Shown here: in pieces, positions 46,100 through 55,520 of the stretch
Position numbering within the stretch: position 1 is the first letter of the stretch
Layout of the letters: each line of letters begins with the position of its first letter
From: Sinorhizobium meliloti 4H41
GTDB lineage: Bacteria > Pseudomonadota > Alphaproteobacteria > Rhizobiales > Rhizobiaceae
Assembly: GCF_000375585.1 (NCBI RefSeq)
Contig: NZ_AQWP01000002.1
Span: 620,001 to 684,000, forward strand
DNA: 64,000 bases
Direction of reading: 5' to 3'
Notes under the pieces: generated by a model
Databases searched by the model: none
What the model was told of the DNA's origin: nothing
The model's input: the letters and a program-made list of their open reading frames with translations, nothing else
Position numbers and translations under genes: made by a program

Positions 46100-47379
46100 A
46101 GCACGCCCGCCTCTTTCGCTCCCGACAGCGCCAGGCGAGCGGCGCCGGCAGCAGCCTCTTCCGATAGCACCGGCAGGAAGGGAACGACGAGCCTCCGTTT
46201 TCGGATTTCGGTCCACACCCGGTTCTTCGCGCCGCCGCCGACGGTGCGGATCGAGCCCAGGGCCGGGCTGCCGAGGGATACGAGCCGCTCATAAGCAAGA
46301 CGCTCGACCCCCGCGATGCCCTCGAAGATCGCCTTCAGGAATTCGGCGTCCTCCGTCGGGCGCGGTTCCATGCGCGGCATGAAGGCGGGATCGGCCACCG
46401 GGAACCGCTCGCCGGGTTTCAGCAGCGGATAGAAGTCGAGGCCCGTATCGCTCGCCGGGTCGATTTGCTCCGAAAGCTCGGCGATCCGATCGTTGCTGAA
46501 ATGCGCGGCGAGAACCGCGCCACCGGTATTGGAGGCGCCGCCGGCAAGCCACATATCGCCGATCCGATGGCTGTAGAGCCCGAATTCCGGGGCAAAGAGC
46601 GGCTTGTCGGAGAGCATCTTCACTGTCAACGTCGTGCCCAGCGCACTGACGGCGTCACCCGGCCGGTCAGCGCCGGTCGCAAGGAAGGAGGCGCAGCCAT
46701 CCGTCGTACCCGCAACGATAACGGCTTCGCTCGGCAATCCGAAGGCTTTCGCCGCGGCCGGCGAGATCGTCGCGACCGGCGCCCCCGCCGGCAGAACGTC
46801 GGGCAGAAGATCGATACGCGCGCCGGTCCGCGCAAGCCATTCCGGCCAGTTGCGGGCAACGGGATCGTAGCCGGTCTTCAGCGCGTTGTTTTCGTCGCTG
46901 ACGTCATAAAGCCCGGTGAAATGGCCGGCAATCCAGTCGGCCTGGTGAATGACACGGAAGACCTCCGGCAGCGACTGGACGGTCAGCAGCTTGGCCAGGC
47001 CCGATGTCGCGCCATGTGCCGCACTCTCCTTGGGTGCATGGACGGCGATGCGCTCCAGAATGGCGGGATCGCCGACCGGGTCGTTATACATGAGCGGCGT
47101 CGCAAGCGGCGCTCCGTCGGCAGCGACCGGGAGCATGGTGCCCGACGTGCCGTCGATGCCGACCGCACATATATGCGAGCCGTCGATGGCTTCGAGTGCC
47201 TGCGCAAGCGCGGCCTGAACCGCCTCCCACCAGCCAAGCGGATCGCGATGGTCGTCGGAAAAGGCGGCAAGCCTGGCTGCGCCCGACGCGACGATCTCGC
47301 CCGCAGCGGTCATCGCCACGGCACGTGCACCGGACGTGCCAAGGTCGATGCCGAGAACGAGCTTGCCCCGGCCGCTCAT
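46096..47379 (-). CDS. FGGY-family carbohydrate kinase (second kinase of the operon)
   Basis: A 427-residue sugar kinase, shorter than the usual 480-520. It has LVLGIDLGTSGARAVAM (phosphate 1), IDGTSGTMLPV, and AGTTDGCASFLATGA plus TVGGGAKNRVW near the end (adenosine site). The sequence type resembles D-ribulokinase/xylulokinase-like proteins of the YdeV/ribulokinase group. Coupled by ATGA on both sides, to the class II aldolase upstream and the HAD gene downstream. Substrate unknown; likely a ketose or polyol in a branch separate from the EryA-like kinase. Confidence 0.88.
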   Translation of the reverse strand: MSGRGKLVLGIDLGTSGARAVAMTAAGEIVASGAARLAAFSDDHRDPLGWWEAVQAALAQALEAIDGSHICAVGIDGTSGTMLPVAADGAPLATPLMYNDPVGDPAILERIAVHAPKESAAHGATSGLAKLLTVQSLPEVFRVIHQADWIAGHFTGLYDVSDENNALKTGYDPVARNWPEWLARTGARIDLLPDVLPAGAPVATISPAAAKAFGLPSEAVIVAGTTDGCASFLATGADRPGDAVSALGTTLTVKMLSDKPLFAPEFGLYSHRIGDMWLAGGASNTGGAVLAAHFSNDRIAELSEQIDPASDTGLDFYPLLKPGERFPVADPAFMPRMEPRPTEDAEFLKAIFEGIAGVERLAYERLVSLGSPALGSIRTVGGGAKNRVWTEIRKRRLVVPFLPVLSEEAAAGAARLALSGAKEAGVL

Positions 47380-48431
47380 TGCAGCACCTGCCCTGCACGG
47401 TTCAGCTGCTGGCGGTATTTTTCCGCGTCCCAGCCGAGAAGTTCCGCGTTTTCCGCATCGGTGAGATAGCGCAGCCTTGCACCCTCCGGGATTCGCGCCG
47501 TCACGTCCGAAAGGCAGCGCGCCATGGCGAGCGCGCCGGCAGAGATATCCTTGAGCACCAAGGCGCCCTTGCCGGGAAAGAGAAGGACCGGCGGCAGGCT
47601 CTCTCCCGCGCGACGGAAGCCCTCTTCGAGAGAGAGCGCGTTCTCTCCCGGAGCGGCGACAACCGACCCCTTGCCGAGAAAGATCACGTGGTCCGGATAG
47701 AGGCTGCCTCCCGCGGCAATTCTGCAGCTTTCCAGATCGGTCGCGGCATCGTGGATCCGCCCGTCGTCGGGCAGCCGATAGGCGCTGTTGACCGCAAGGC
47801 GCGACAGCGCCTCAAGGTCGGCGGAAGGCGCCCGCCGCACGGGCACGGCGAAGCGCTGGGATACCTCTGCGAGAAGACGCGCGGCGTCCGCGACCGTCTC
47901 GGCGGCGACGGCGAGCCCGTGATTTCCGAGTACCAGGACCGAGGTATCATCCCGAATCCGCTCGGCAATTGCCTTGGCGAGCGGCAGCCCCGGCCTGGCA
48001 TAGGGAACGAAGGCGTAGGGAATGCCCTGAAGCTTCTCTTCGGCAATCGCGGCCGCGTCGGCGTGAACGGCGGTCGCGATCGTCTCGACGCAATGGACAT
48101 GAACAACCACCTTCTGCGGCATCAGCGCGTGGACCGTGGTTTCGATCGATGGCCTGAGGCCCGAGGGGTTCAGATCCTCGACGACGAAATCCTGCGCCTT
48201 CTCCGTCGCCGGGTCGTCCCGCTCTAATGCGTCGAGCAACGGGTCGAGCGCGACCGCGACCATCACGTCGCGCCGACGGGCATGGGCAAGCCACAGGCCG
48301 GAAGCCTTGATCCAGAGGGTTCCGCCCTCCTTGATCGAGGTATTGCCGCCCGCGCCCTGAACGAGATCCGGATCGGCGCCGACACGGGCCGACAGATCGA
48401 GAAGCGCTTCGAATTCGGAGCTTCGCAACAT
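47376..48431 (-). CDS. Class II aldolase/adducin family protein, long form
   Basis: A 351-residue member of the class II aldolase/adducin family. GAGGNTSIKEGGTLWIKASG is the substrate/phosphate loop, VVHVHCVETIA carries the zinc His-x-His, and VLGNHGLAV the third zinc His. Roughly 120 extra C-terminal residues form an additional domain of unknown role seen in long family members. Probably cleaves or epimerises a sugar phosphate. Start at 48431 (ATG) rather than a TTG at 48434. Coupled to the second FGGY kinase. Confidence 0.87.
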   Translation of the reverse strand: MLRSSEFEALLDLSARVGADPDLVQGAGGNTSIKEGGTLWIKASGLWLAHARRRDVMVAVALDPLLDALERDDPATEKAQDFVVEDLNPSGLRPSIETTVHALMPQKVVVHVHCVETIATAVHADAAAIAEEKLQGIPYAFVPYARPGLPLAKAIAERIRDDTSVLVLGNHGLAVAAETVADAARLLAEVSQRFAVPVRRAPSADLEALSRLAVNSAYRLPDDGRIHDAATDLESCRIAAGGSLYPDHVIFLGKGSVVAAPGENALSLEEGFRRAGESLPPVLLFPGKGALVLKDISAGALAMARCLSDVTARIPEGARLRYLTDAENAELLGWDAEKYRQQLNRAGQVLQ

Positions 48432-48444
48432 CAATTCATCCTTC

Positions 48445-49983
48445 TCACGCCGCAGCCTGCTGGCCCTCGAACCAGCCGCTGAATGCCCGCTTCTCGGCGT
48501 CGCTCATATGCAGGCCGTGTTTCGTGCGCCGTTCCATCAGGTCTTCCGCCGTTCGCGCCCATTCATTCTCTATGAGGAAGCGGGCTTCCCGCTCCCGGAA
48601 GAGCGGCGTGAACGCCGTCCCGAGCTCGTCGAGACAGCTGGCGCTGCCGATCAGATCATGCGCCCGCGTGCCGTAAAGCCGGGCGTAGTGCTTGGCGAGG
48701 TCCGACGGCAGCCATCGGTAGCGCGCGCGCAGGTCGCCGAGGAACTGCTCGAAATCCGCATCCGCCATGTCGCCGCCCGGCAGATGCGCACGCGCCGTCC
48801 AGGCCGGGCCCATCTTCGGAAAGAAAGGCTTCAACCGCTCGAGCGCGTGCTCGGAGAGCTTGCGGAAGGTCGTGATCTTGCCGCCGAACACCGAGAGCAG
48901 CGGCGCGTCCTTCCCGGCGGCGTCGAGCTCGAAAATATAGTCGCGCGTCACCGCCGACGGATTTTCGGCATTGTCGTCGTAAAGCGGACGCACACCCGAG
49001 AAGCTGTGAAGGATGTCGCCCGGCGCCAGTTGCTGCTTGAAATAGCGGTTGACGGATTTCAGGAGATAGGCGACCTCGTTTTCGTCCGCCGTGACGTCCT
49101 CCGGCCGCCCGTCATAGGGAATATCCGTGGTGCCGATCAGCGCCAGATCGTTCTGATAGGGATTGATGAAGATCACGCGCTTGTCGGGGTTCTGGACGAG
49201 ATAGGCCTGCCGCCCCTCCCAGAACTTCGGCACGACGATGTGGCTGCCCTTGACGAGGCGCACGCTGCGGCTCGAATTCAGTCCCGCAACGCGGCCGATC
49301 ACGTCGTTGACCCAGGGCCCGGCGGTGTTGACCACGCAGCGCGCCTTGGCCTCCGTCTTCGCTCCGGTCGCGGCATCGGTCATCTCGACATGCCAGAGGT
49401 CGCCTCGCCGGCGAATACCGGTGCAGGCGGTGCGGGTCAGTATCCGGGCGCCTTTCTTTTTCGCGTCGAGCGCGTTGAGCACGACGAGGCGGGCGTCGTC
49501 CACCCAACAGTCGGAATATTCGAAGGCCTTGCGATAGGCCGGCTTGATCGCAGCGCCTTCCGGGGCCGTGCGCAGGTTGAGCACCCGCGTGCCGGGGAGG
49601 CGCTTGCGGCCGCCCAGGTGATCGTAGAGGAAGAGGCCGAGCCGTACGAGCCAGGCCGGCCTGTCGGCCGGATTGTGCGGCAGCACGAAACGCATCGGCC
49701 AGATGATGTGAGGTGCGGATTCCAGCAGAACCTCGCGCTCTATCAGGGCTTCGCGCACCAGGCGGAACTCGTAATATTCGAGGTAGCGTAAGCCGCCATG
49801 AACGAGCTTGCCGGAGCGGGAACTCGTGCCCTGCGCCAGATCGTCCTTCTCGCAGAGCAGGACGGAGAGCCCCCGCCCTGCCGCGTCGCGGGCAATGCCC
49901 GCACCGTTTATGCCGCCGCCGATGACGAAAAGGTCGTATGTGCCGGGTTCGGAACTCACGTGCTTGTCTCCTGTCGTCGTCAT
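48445..49983 (-). CDS. GlpD-like FAD polyol-phosphate dehydrogenase (EryB-like)
   Basis: A 512-residue flavoprotein like glycerol-3-phosphate dehydrogenase. FAD-binding VIGGGINGAGIARDAAGRG, SGKLVHGGLRYLE, NTAGPWVNDV, IGTTDIPYDG and SGVRPLYDD are all canonical GlpD blocks. Likely membrane-associated, feeding electrons to quinone. In ery loci a GlpD paralogue, EryB, oxidises erythritol phosphate to a tetrulose phosphate; this copy, within the kinase/isomerase operon, is the probable equivalent. A plain glycerol-phosphate role is possible because the neighbouring transporter resembles rhizobial GlpVPQST. Confidence 0.87.
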   Translation of the reverse strand: MTTTGDKHVSSEPGTYDLFVIGGGINGAGIARDAAGRGLSVLLCEKDDLAQGTSSRSGKLVHGGLRYLEYYEFRLVREALIEREVLLESAPHIIWPMRFVLPHNPADRPAWLVRLGLFLYDHLGGRKRLPGTRVLNLRTAPEGAAIKPAYRKAFEYSDCWVDDARLVVLNALDAKKKGARILTRTACTGIRRRGDLWHVEMTDAATGAKTEAKARCVVNTAGPWVNDVIGRVAGLNSSRSVRLVKGSHIVVPKFWEGRQAYLVQNPDKRVIFINPYQNDLALIGTTDIPYDGRPEDVTADENEVAYLLKSVNRYFKQQLAPGDILHSFSGVRPLYDDNAENPSAVTRDYIFELDAAGKDAPLLSVFGGKITTFRKLSEHALERLKPFFPKMGPAWTARAHLPGGDMADADFEQFLGDLRARYRWLPSDLAKHYARLYGTRAHDLIGSASCLDELGTAFTPLFREREARFLIENEWARTAEDLMERRTKHGLHMSDAEKRAFSGWFEGQQAAA

Positions 49984-49987
49984 GCGG

Positions 49988-50656
49988 TCAGGCGGCCTCG
50001 CCGTTGGGTTTGTCCTGATGGCCGTAAGTGGCAAATCCCTCGATGACGCCGGCGATTTCCTCCTGCGGCAGGACCACCGGGCCGCCGATCAGGAGCGCGT
50101 GGTAATATTGCTTGGCGATCGTCTCGAGCTCGACCGCCGCCCACATCGCCTTTTCCAGGCTCGAACCGGTCGCGATCATGCCGTGATTGGCCATGAGGCA
50201 GGCGGAACGCCCCTCCATCGCCTTCAGCACGTTCTCCGACAGCGCCTTCGTGCCGTAGCGGGCGTAATCGGCGACGCGCACGTCGGTACCGCCGAAGGCG
50301 GCGATCATGTAGTGGCAGGCGGGAATCGGCTTGCGCGCGATCGCGAGGATTGTCGAGAAGGTCGCGTGGGTGTGAACGACGGCGCCGACATCCGGCCGCG
50401 CCCGCAGAATGTCGAGGTGGAAGGGCCATTCGACCGACGGCCTCTTGGGGCCTGCCCAGGCGCCATACTCGCCGTCGATCGGCATGGCGACGATCATCTC
50501 AGGCGTCATCTCGGCATAGGGGATCGCAGACGGGGTGATCAGCATCGTGCCGCCATGGCGCAGGCTGATATTGCCCGAAGTGCCCTGGTTGAGGCCGATC
50601 GCATTCATGTGGCGGCAATGGTCGATGATCGACTGGCGCAGTTGAAGTTCGTTCAT
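49988..50656 (-). CDS. Class II aldolase/adducin family protein (fuculose-phosphate-aldolase-like)
   Basis: A 222-residue zinc aldolase-type protein of standard length. GTSGNISLRHGG is the phosphate-binding loop, VVHTHATFS provides two zinc His, and LMANHGMIATG the third; the catalytic Glu is probably in SVEWPFH or EMTPEM. Resembles L-fuculose-/L-ribulose-phosphate aldolase and epimerase family. Four bases from the GlpD-like gene and ten from the dehydrogenase gene, inside the operon. Would cleave a ketose-1-phosphate to DHAP plus an aldehyde if it is an aldolase. Confidence 0.88.
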   Translation of the reverse strand: MNELQLRQSIIDHCRHMNAIGLNQGTSGNISLRHGGTMLITPSAIPYAEMTPEMIVAMPIDGEYGAWAGPKRPSVEWPFHLDILRARPDVGAVVHTHATFSTILAIARKPIPACHYMIAAFGGTDVRVADYARYGTKALSENVLKAMEGRSACLMANHGMIATGSSLEKAMWAAVELETIAKQYYHALLIGGPVVLPQEEIAGVIEGFATYGHQDKPNGEAA

Positions 50657-50665
50657 CGTCCCACC

Positions 50666-51703
50666 TCAGCACGGATTGACCGGCGGCAGGCCGGCGATGT
50701 AGCGGCGCACTTCCTCTGCGGCCATTTCGGCCGCATAGGTCACGGTGCGTACCGACGCGCCCGCGATATGCGGCGTCAGCGTCACATTGGGAAGTTTCAA
50801 CAGCGGCCAGCCTTCCGGCACGGGCTCGACGGCAAAGGTCTCCAGCATCGCGCTTGCGAGATGGCCGCTGACGAGACTCTCGTAAAGCGCGTCATAGTCG
50901 CAGAGCGGTCCGCGGGCCGTGTTCACGAAGATCGCCCCCGGTTTCATCTTCGCGAAGGTTTCCGCATTCATCATGTTCTTCGTCTCTTCGCTGACGCGCG
51001 GATGCAGCGTCACCAGGTCGGCGCGGGCAAGCAGTTCGTCGAGCGAGACGTGCTCGACGCCGGCATTTCTGTCTTCGGCGCTGAGCTGAACATAGGGATC
51101 GTGGACGAGCACCTTGGTGCCGAAAGCACGAAGCAAGCGGACCACCTTGGTGCCGATATTGCCGTAGCCGATGACGCCGACCGTCATTTCGGAAAGCTCG
51201 CGGCCGGTGCGGTCGGCACGGTAGAGATCGCCCCGCCATTCGCTCCGCCTCAGCGCTTCGTGCCCCACGCGGATAAGGCGCGTCTCCGCGAGGATGGCGC
51301 CGATCGTGAATTCGGCGACGGCACTCGCATTGCGGCCGGGCGTGTTGACGACGAGGACGCCCGCTTCGCGAGCGGCTTTCATGTCGATATTGACCGGACC
51401 GCCGCGCGACACGGCGACGAGCTTCAATCCCGGCAGGTCAGCCAGCATCGTTCGCGACAGCGGTGCAAGCTGCGTCACGAGGATCTCGGCATCGCCGACG
51501 AAGTCGACGATTTCGCCGGGCTTGCCGAGATATTCCTTGAGGCCGTCCATGCCCTCCACGGCATAGCCGTGCTCCATCGGCACGTCCGGCCAGGGCAGTT
51601 CGAGCATGCTGATCTCATGCCCGTCGCCGCATGCCTCGACGATCTTGTCGCGAAAAACATCCGGCAGCATGAACCGGTCGCCGATAATGGCTATCTTCTT
51701 CAT
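50666..51703 (-). CDS. D-isomer-specific 2-hydroxyacid dehydrogenase
   Basis: A 345-residue NAD(P)-dependent dehydrogenase of the phosphoglycerate dehydrogenase/hydroxypyruvate reductase family. Nucleotide-binding GVIGYGNIGTKVVRLL, catalytic Arg in VNTARGPLCDYDAL, Glu in AMLETFAVEPVPEG and His in LTPHIAGAS are visible. ATGA overlap with the kinase before it. An acid-oxidising or -reducing step has no place in the classical erythritol pathway, so it points to an added branch (for example a tetronate or glyoxylate/hydroxypyruvate step). Confidence 0.9.
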   Translation of the reverse strand: MKKIAIIGDRFMLPDVFRDKIVEACGDGHEISMLELPWPDVPMEHGYAVEGMDGLKEYLGKPGEIVDFVGDAEILVTQLAPLSRTMLADLPGLKLVAVSRGGPVNIDMKAAREAGVLVVNTPGRNASAVAEFTIGAILAETRLIRVGHEALRRSEWRGDLYRADRTGRELSEMTVGVIGYGNIGTKVVRLLRAFGTKVLVHDPYVQLSAEDRNAGVEHVSLDELLARADLVTLHPRVSEETKNMMNAETFAKMKPGAIFVNTARGPLCDYDALYESLVSGHLASAMLETFAVEPVPEGWPLLKLPNVTLTPHIAGASVRTVTYAAEMAAEEVRRYIAGLPPVNPC

Positions 51704-53277
51704 TGCGGTCTTTCCTGTTGGTTTCCCGTTCCGGCTGCGTGGGAGAGCGCATGCCAGACGGGTTGAAGCGCTAGGCGCGACTGCTTGTAGGCGGGGAAAA
51801 GCGCGTCATAGCGGCGCGCAAGCTCTTCATCCGCGGGTTCTGCCGGCCGATGGTGGGGCCGCACCCATTCGCGGACGCAGTCGGCCATCGAGGGATAAAT
51901 GCCGAGAGAGACGGCGGCGATCATCGCCGCACCGGCGGCACCCGCCTCCTCGCGTTCGCTCGTCTGGATGCTGGCGCCGAGAGCCCCGCCGAGAATGCGG
52001 CGCAGCGAGGCGCTGCGCGCAGCGCCGCCCGACAGCCGAACGCAGGCCGGCAGCGGCCCCATCGCGGCGTAACAATCCCGCGAGGCAAAGGCGAGACCGT
52101 CGAAGACCGCGCGTACCATGTCGCCGAAGCCGTGATTGATCGAAAGCCCGACGAAGGAGGCGCGGGCCGAAGCATCGACAAAGGGGCCGCGCTCACCGGC
52201 CTCCGAAATGTAGGGCTGGAAGAGAAGCGGAGTCTCGTTCGCCTCGGAAAGCCAGCCATCCACATGGGCGAGCAGATCGTTCTTCGATTTCTCGATCCCC
52301 ATGCCCTTGAGGAGACCTCCCGCAAACTGCAGGATCCAGTCGATATTGAGCGTCGCAGCCATATTCGACTGCATCTGCGCATAGGTGCCCGGAATCGGCA
52401 TGCACATGGTGTAGCCGGTGTGATCCTGGTTGAGCCGAACATCGTCGGCGCCGGCGGCCAGACGCATGTGCATGCCTGTCGAGCCTATGATCGAGCAGCC
52501 CGTGTCGGTTCCGGGATCGTAGAGGCCAGCGCCGAGCGCGGTGCAGACGACGTCGACATAGCCGAGCACCACCGGCGTCCCCGCCGGCAGGCCCGTGGCG
52601 GCCGCGGCGGCAGCCGAGAGAGGGTGATGCGTGCTCGCCCCGTCGACGATTTCCGGCAGCAGGTGTTTGAGTTCGTTGAGACCGAGAAAGTCGATCACGT
52701 CGTCGGAATACTGGCGCTTGCGGAAATCGCCGAAGGTGAAATTCGCTTCCGAGGGATCGGTCGCGCGCCTGTCCGTGAGATTGAAATAGAGCCAGTCCTT
52801 GCAATGGAAAGCGGTCGCAGCACCTTGCAGCATTTCCGGTGCATGATCCTTCATCCAGCGCAACTGCGGGCCCTGCTGGCAGGCGGCAAGACCGGAGCCG
52901 GTGCGCGAGAAACGCTCCGCATCGCCGCTTTCGGCCCGCAGGCGTTCGACGATTGCGCTGGCGCGCGCATCGAGCCAGAGCCAGCCCTTGCCCACCGGCT
53001 CGCCCTCTCTGTCGATCATCCAGGTGCCGTCCCCCTGACCGGTCACCGCGATGGCGGCAACACGGCCAGGGAGGTTCTCGATCCTGGCCGAGAGCTCGAC
53101 CAGGGTTTTGACCGTGTCCGTCCAGGTACGCCGCAACTCCTGAACGCTGCCGGTGCGGCCCACCGCCTCATAGCTGTTCGGAACTGCCGTCATCGCCAAC
53201 TGCCGGCCGCCGAGATCGAAGGCGACCGACTTGATGACCGACGTCCCGGCATCGATGCCGATGAGGATGTCGCGCAT
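51700..53277 (-). CDS. FGGY-family carbohydrate kinase, EryA-like
   Basis: A 525-residue sugar kinase of full FGGY length. ILIGIDAGTSVIKSVAFDL is the phosphate loop, VTGQGDGTWMID and GWLWLDARAS sit at the substrate site, and CSIIGSTGMHMRL and VRLSGGAARSASLRRI near the end form the nucleotide site. It resembles the erythritol kinase EryA and L-xylulose/lyxose kinases. First metabolic gene after the transporter; its ATG shares the A of the ATPase stop (TGATG), and its stop overlaps the hydroxyacid dehydrogenase start. Probable first catabolic step: phosphorylation of the imported polyol. Confidence 0.87.
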   Translation of the reverse strand: MRDILIGIDAGTSVIKSVAFDLGGRQLAMTAVPNSYEAVGRTGSVQELRRTWTDTVKTLVELSARIENLPGRVAAIAVTGQGDGTWMIDREGEPVGKGWLWLDARASAIVERLRAESGDAERFSRTGSGLAACQQGPQLRWMKDHAPEMLQGAATAFHCKDWLYFNLTDRRATDPSEANFTFGDFRKRQYSDDVIDFLGLNELKHLLPEIVDGASTHHPLSAAAAAATGLPAGTPVVLGYVDVVCTALGAGLYDPGTDTGCSIIGSTGMHMRLAAGADDVRLNQDHTGYTMCMPIPGTYAQMQSNMAATLNIDWILQFAGGLLKGMGIEKSKNDLLAHVDGWLSEANETPLLFQPYISEAGERGPFVDASARASFVGLSINHGFGDMVRAVFDGLAFASRDCYAAMGPLPACVRLSGGAARSASLRRILGGALGASIQTSEREEAGAAGAAMIAAVSLGIYPSMADCVREWVRPHHRPAEPADEELARRYDALFPAYKQSRLALQPVWHALSHAAGTGNQQERPQ

Positions 53278-54401
53278 CAGGCGAGCTCCTCGCCGTGCGA
53301 AATGGCGATACCGCTCTCGCTGTCGAAGACGTGCAGGCTTGCAGGGTCGAGCCGGATGCCGATCGGCTGACCGATCTCCAGGCTGGTACGGTCGTGTTCG
53401 ACGAGCACCATGGTGCCGCCGGCGAAATCGGCCGCGATATGGGTCTGGTCGCCGAGCCATTGATTGACGGCAACACGCCCCGTCACCCCGTCTGCACTGC
53501 GCCGGACGGAATAGGGCCGGATGCCGAGAACCACATTCTGGCGCTTCATCAGCGCATTGCGAACGGCATGGGAGAAATCGGCGGCCTGGTATTCGAGCCG
53601 GACCCCGTCCTTGAGGCCGAAGGTCACGCGGGCGTCCGTGCCGCTGACGCTTGCCTCGAAGACGTTCATCGGCGGCTCGCCGACGAAGGTTCCGGTGAAG
53701 AGATTCGCCGGCCGCTCCTTGATCTTCTGCGGCGTATCGAACTGCTGCAGCACGCCGCCTTCCATGACGGCGATCCGATCGGCGAGCGCGTTCGCTTCGG
53801 TCTGATCGTGGGTGACGAGAATGGCGGTGAGCCCGCGTTCCTTGATGTAGTGCTTGATACGGCCGCGCAGCACGGCGCGCAATTGCGGCTCGAGCTGGCC
53901 CATCGGTTCGTCGAGGAGATGCAGGTCGGCGTCGCGGATAAGCGCGCGTCCGAGGGACGCCCTCTGCTGCTGACCGCCGGAAATCGAACTCGGATAACGG
54001 CCGAGAATATCCTCGATCTCGAGCAGCTTGGCGATGCTCGCTACCTTCTCTTCGACGACGCTTTGAGAGAGCTTCGACGCCTTGAGCGCAAAAGCTATGT
54101 TTTCGCGTACCGTCAGCGGCGGATAGAGCGAATAGCCTTCGAAGGCCATGGCGACGTTGCGGCGGACCGGCGCAAGCATATGCACCTGCCGGCCGGCGAC
54201 CGAAATCGTGCCGCGCGATACCGGTTCGAAGCCGGCGATCATGCGAAGGGTAGAGGTCTTGCCGCAGCCGGAGGAGCCCAGAAGCGCGATGATCTCACCC
54301 TTCTTCACCTCCATGTTCAGCTGCTTCACGGCGTGAACGCCGTAGTCGACCGGGCCATAGAACTTGTCGACGTTGTCGATCAAAAGAGCGGTAGCGTTCA
54401 T
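53277..54401 (-). CDS. ABC sugar/polyol transporter ATPase 1 (MalK-type)
   Basis: A 374-residue ATPase. Walker A GSSGCGKTS, signature ISGGQQQRASLGRAL, Walker B LHLLDEPMG and switch His in VTHDQTEA are present, with a TOBE-type C-terminus. Unusual points: the Q-loop reads AFEGYSLYP (Glu where Gln is normal) and the D-loop GQLE instead of the common SNLD. It pairs with the overlapping second ATPase gene (ATGA at 54398). Two dissimilar ATPases per importer is the arrangement known from rhizobial GlpST and Mpt systems. Confidence 0.9.
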   Translation of the reverse strand: MNATALLIDNVDKFYGPVDYGVHAVKQLNMEVKKGEIIALLGSSGCGKTSTLRMIAGFEPVSRGTISVAGRQVHMLAPVRRNVAMAFEGYSLYPPLTVRENIAFALKASKLSQSVVEEKVASIAKLLEIEDILGRYPSSISGGQQQRASLGRALIRDADLHLLDEPMGQLEPQLRAVLRGRIKHYIKERGLTAILVTHDQTEANALADRIAVMEGGVLQQFDTPQKIKERPANLFTGTFVGEPPMNVFEASVSGTDARVTFGLKDGVRLEYQAADFSHAVRNALMKRQNVVLGIRPYSVRRSADGVTGRVAVNQWLGDQTHIAADFAGGTMVLVEHDRTSLEIGQPIGIRLDPASLHVFDSESGIAISHGEELA

Positions 54402-55516
54402 GCCGCTTCTCCATCGCGCTTGGATGCCAGTTCGGACGGAAGGATGCGCTGGCCCGTCGCCTTGTCGAACAGAAAGGCCGCCCGACCGTCGACTGCGATA
54501 TGCGCCGGTCCGGCGACCGGGCCGGGGGTACCGGCAGGACGGGACACCAAGATCTCGCGGCCGCGGGCGGTCAGCGCCAGCGTCACGGTCTTCTCGTTGA
54601 GCGGCGTTTCCGCCTCGACCGTCACGGGGATCGCGCCCTGCGCGGCGGCTTCGGTAAAAGCGATCGTCTCCGGGCGCAGGCCGAGAACGCATTGCTTTTC
54701 GACAATTTGCGCGCCGAAGCCCGGTAGGCGCAGCCGCATGTCGGAGAGTTCGACGAACGCGCCGTCCGGTCCGCGCTGCGGCACGACATCGAGCAGGTTG
54801 ATGGTCGGATCGCCGAAGAGCCGGGCGATCTCTATATCGGCGGGCGCGTTGTAGATTTCCGCCGGCGTGCCGATCTGGCGGATACGCCCATGCGCCATGA
54901 CCGCGATGCGGTCGCCGAGCGCCATTGCCTCCTTGTAGTCCTGCGTGACGTAGATGACGGTTGCCCCTTGAGCGGCGAGCAGGCGCGGCAGTTCCAGCCT
55001 CATCTCGAAGCGCAGCTTCGCGTCGACGTTGCGAAGCGGATCGTCGAGAAGTAGCAGCGGCGGCGAGCCCACGAGGGCGCGGGCAAGTGCCGTGCGCTGC
55101 TTCTGGCCGTTGGAGAGCGCCTTCGGATGATGGCTCAGCACATGATCGATCTTCAGGAGCTTTGCGACCTTGTGCACGCCGGCGGCGATCGTGTCCCGGG
55201 ACGATTTCCGCGAGGTCAGCGCGCTGGCGATGTTGTCGAAGGCGCTCATATGCGGGAACAGTGCAAAGTTCTGGAACGCCATGCCGAGCCCGCGATGCTC
55301 CGCGTCCACGTCGGTCATGTCTTCGCCGCCGATCAGGACCCGGCCACCATCCGGTTCGATGACGCCGGCGATCAGCCGGAGCAGAACGGTCTTGCCGGAA
55401 CCGGACGGGCCGAAGAGCACCAGTCGCTCGCCATTGGCCACGTCGAGCGAGAGATCGTCCAGAACCGCCTGGCTCTTGTAGCGCTTGACGATGTTTTTCA
55501 GTTGCAGTGTTGTCAT
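54398..55516 (-). CDS. ABC sugar/polyol transporter ATPase 2 with degenerate active site
   Basis: A 372-residue MalK-type ATPase with Walker A GPSGSGKTV and Q-loop FQNFALFP intact. The signature is LSNGQKQRTALARAL, the Walker B ends LLLLDDP (catalytic Glu is Asp), and the switch motif is VTQDYKEA (His is Gln). A TOBE domain follows. Its own ATP site therefore looks slow or inactive, while its partner (ATPase 1) keeps Glu and His. Probably forms a heterodimer with ATPase 1 under two permeases. Coupled by ATGA to ATPase 1. Confidence 0.9.
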   Translation of the reverse strand: MTTLQLKNIVKRYKSQAVLDDLSLDVANGERLVLFGPSGSGKTVLLRLIAGVIEPDGGRVLIGGEDMTDVDAEHRGLGMAFQNFALFPHMSAFDNIASALTSRKSSRDTIAAGVHKVAKLLKIDHVLSHHPKALSNGQKQRTALARALVGSPPLLLLDDPLRNVDAKLRFEMRLELPRLLAAQGATVIYVTQDYKEAMALGDRIAVMAHGRIRQIGTPAEIYNAPADIEIARLFGDPTINLLDVVPQRGPDGAFVELSDMRLRLPGFGAQIVEKQCVLGLRPETIAFTEAAAQGAIPVTVEAETPLNEKTVTLALTARGREILVSRPAGTPGPVAGPAHIAVDGRAAFLFDKATGQRILPSELASKRDGEAA

Positions 55517-55520
55517 TCGA

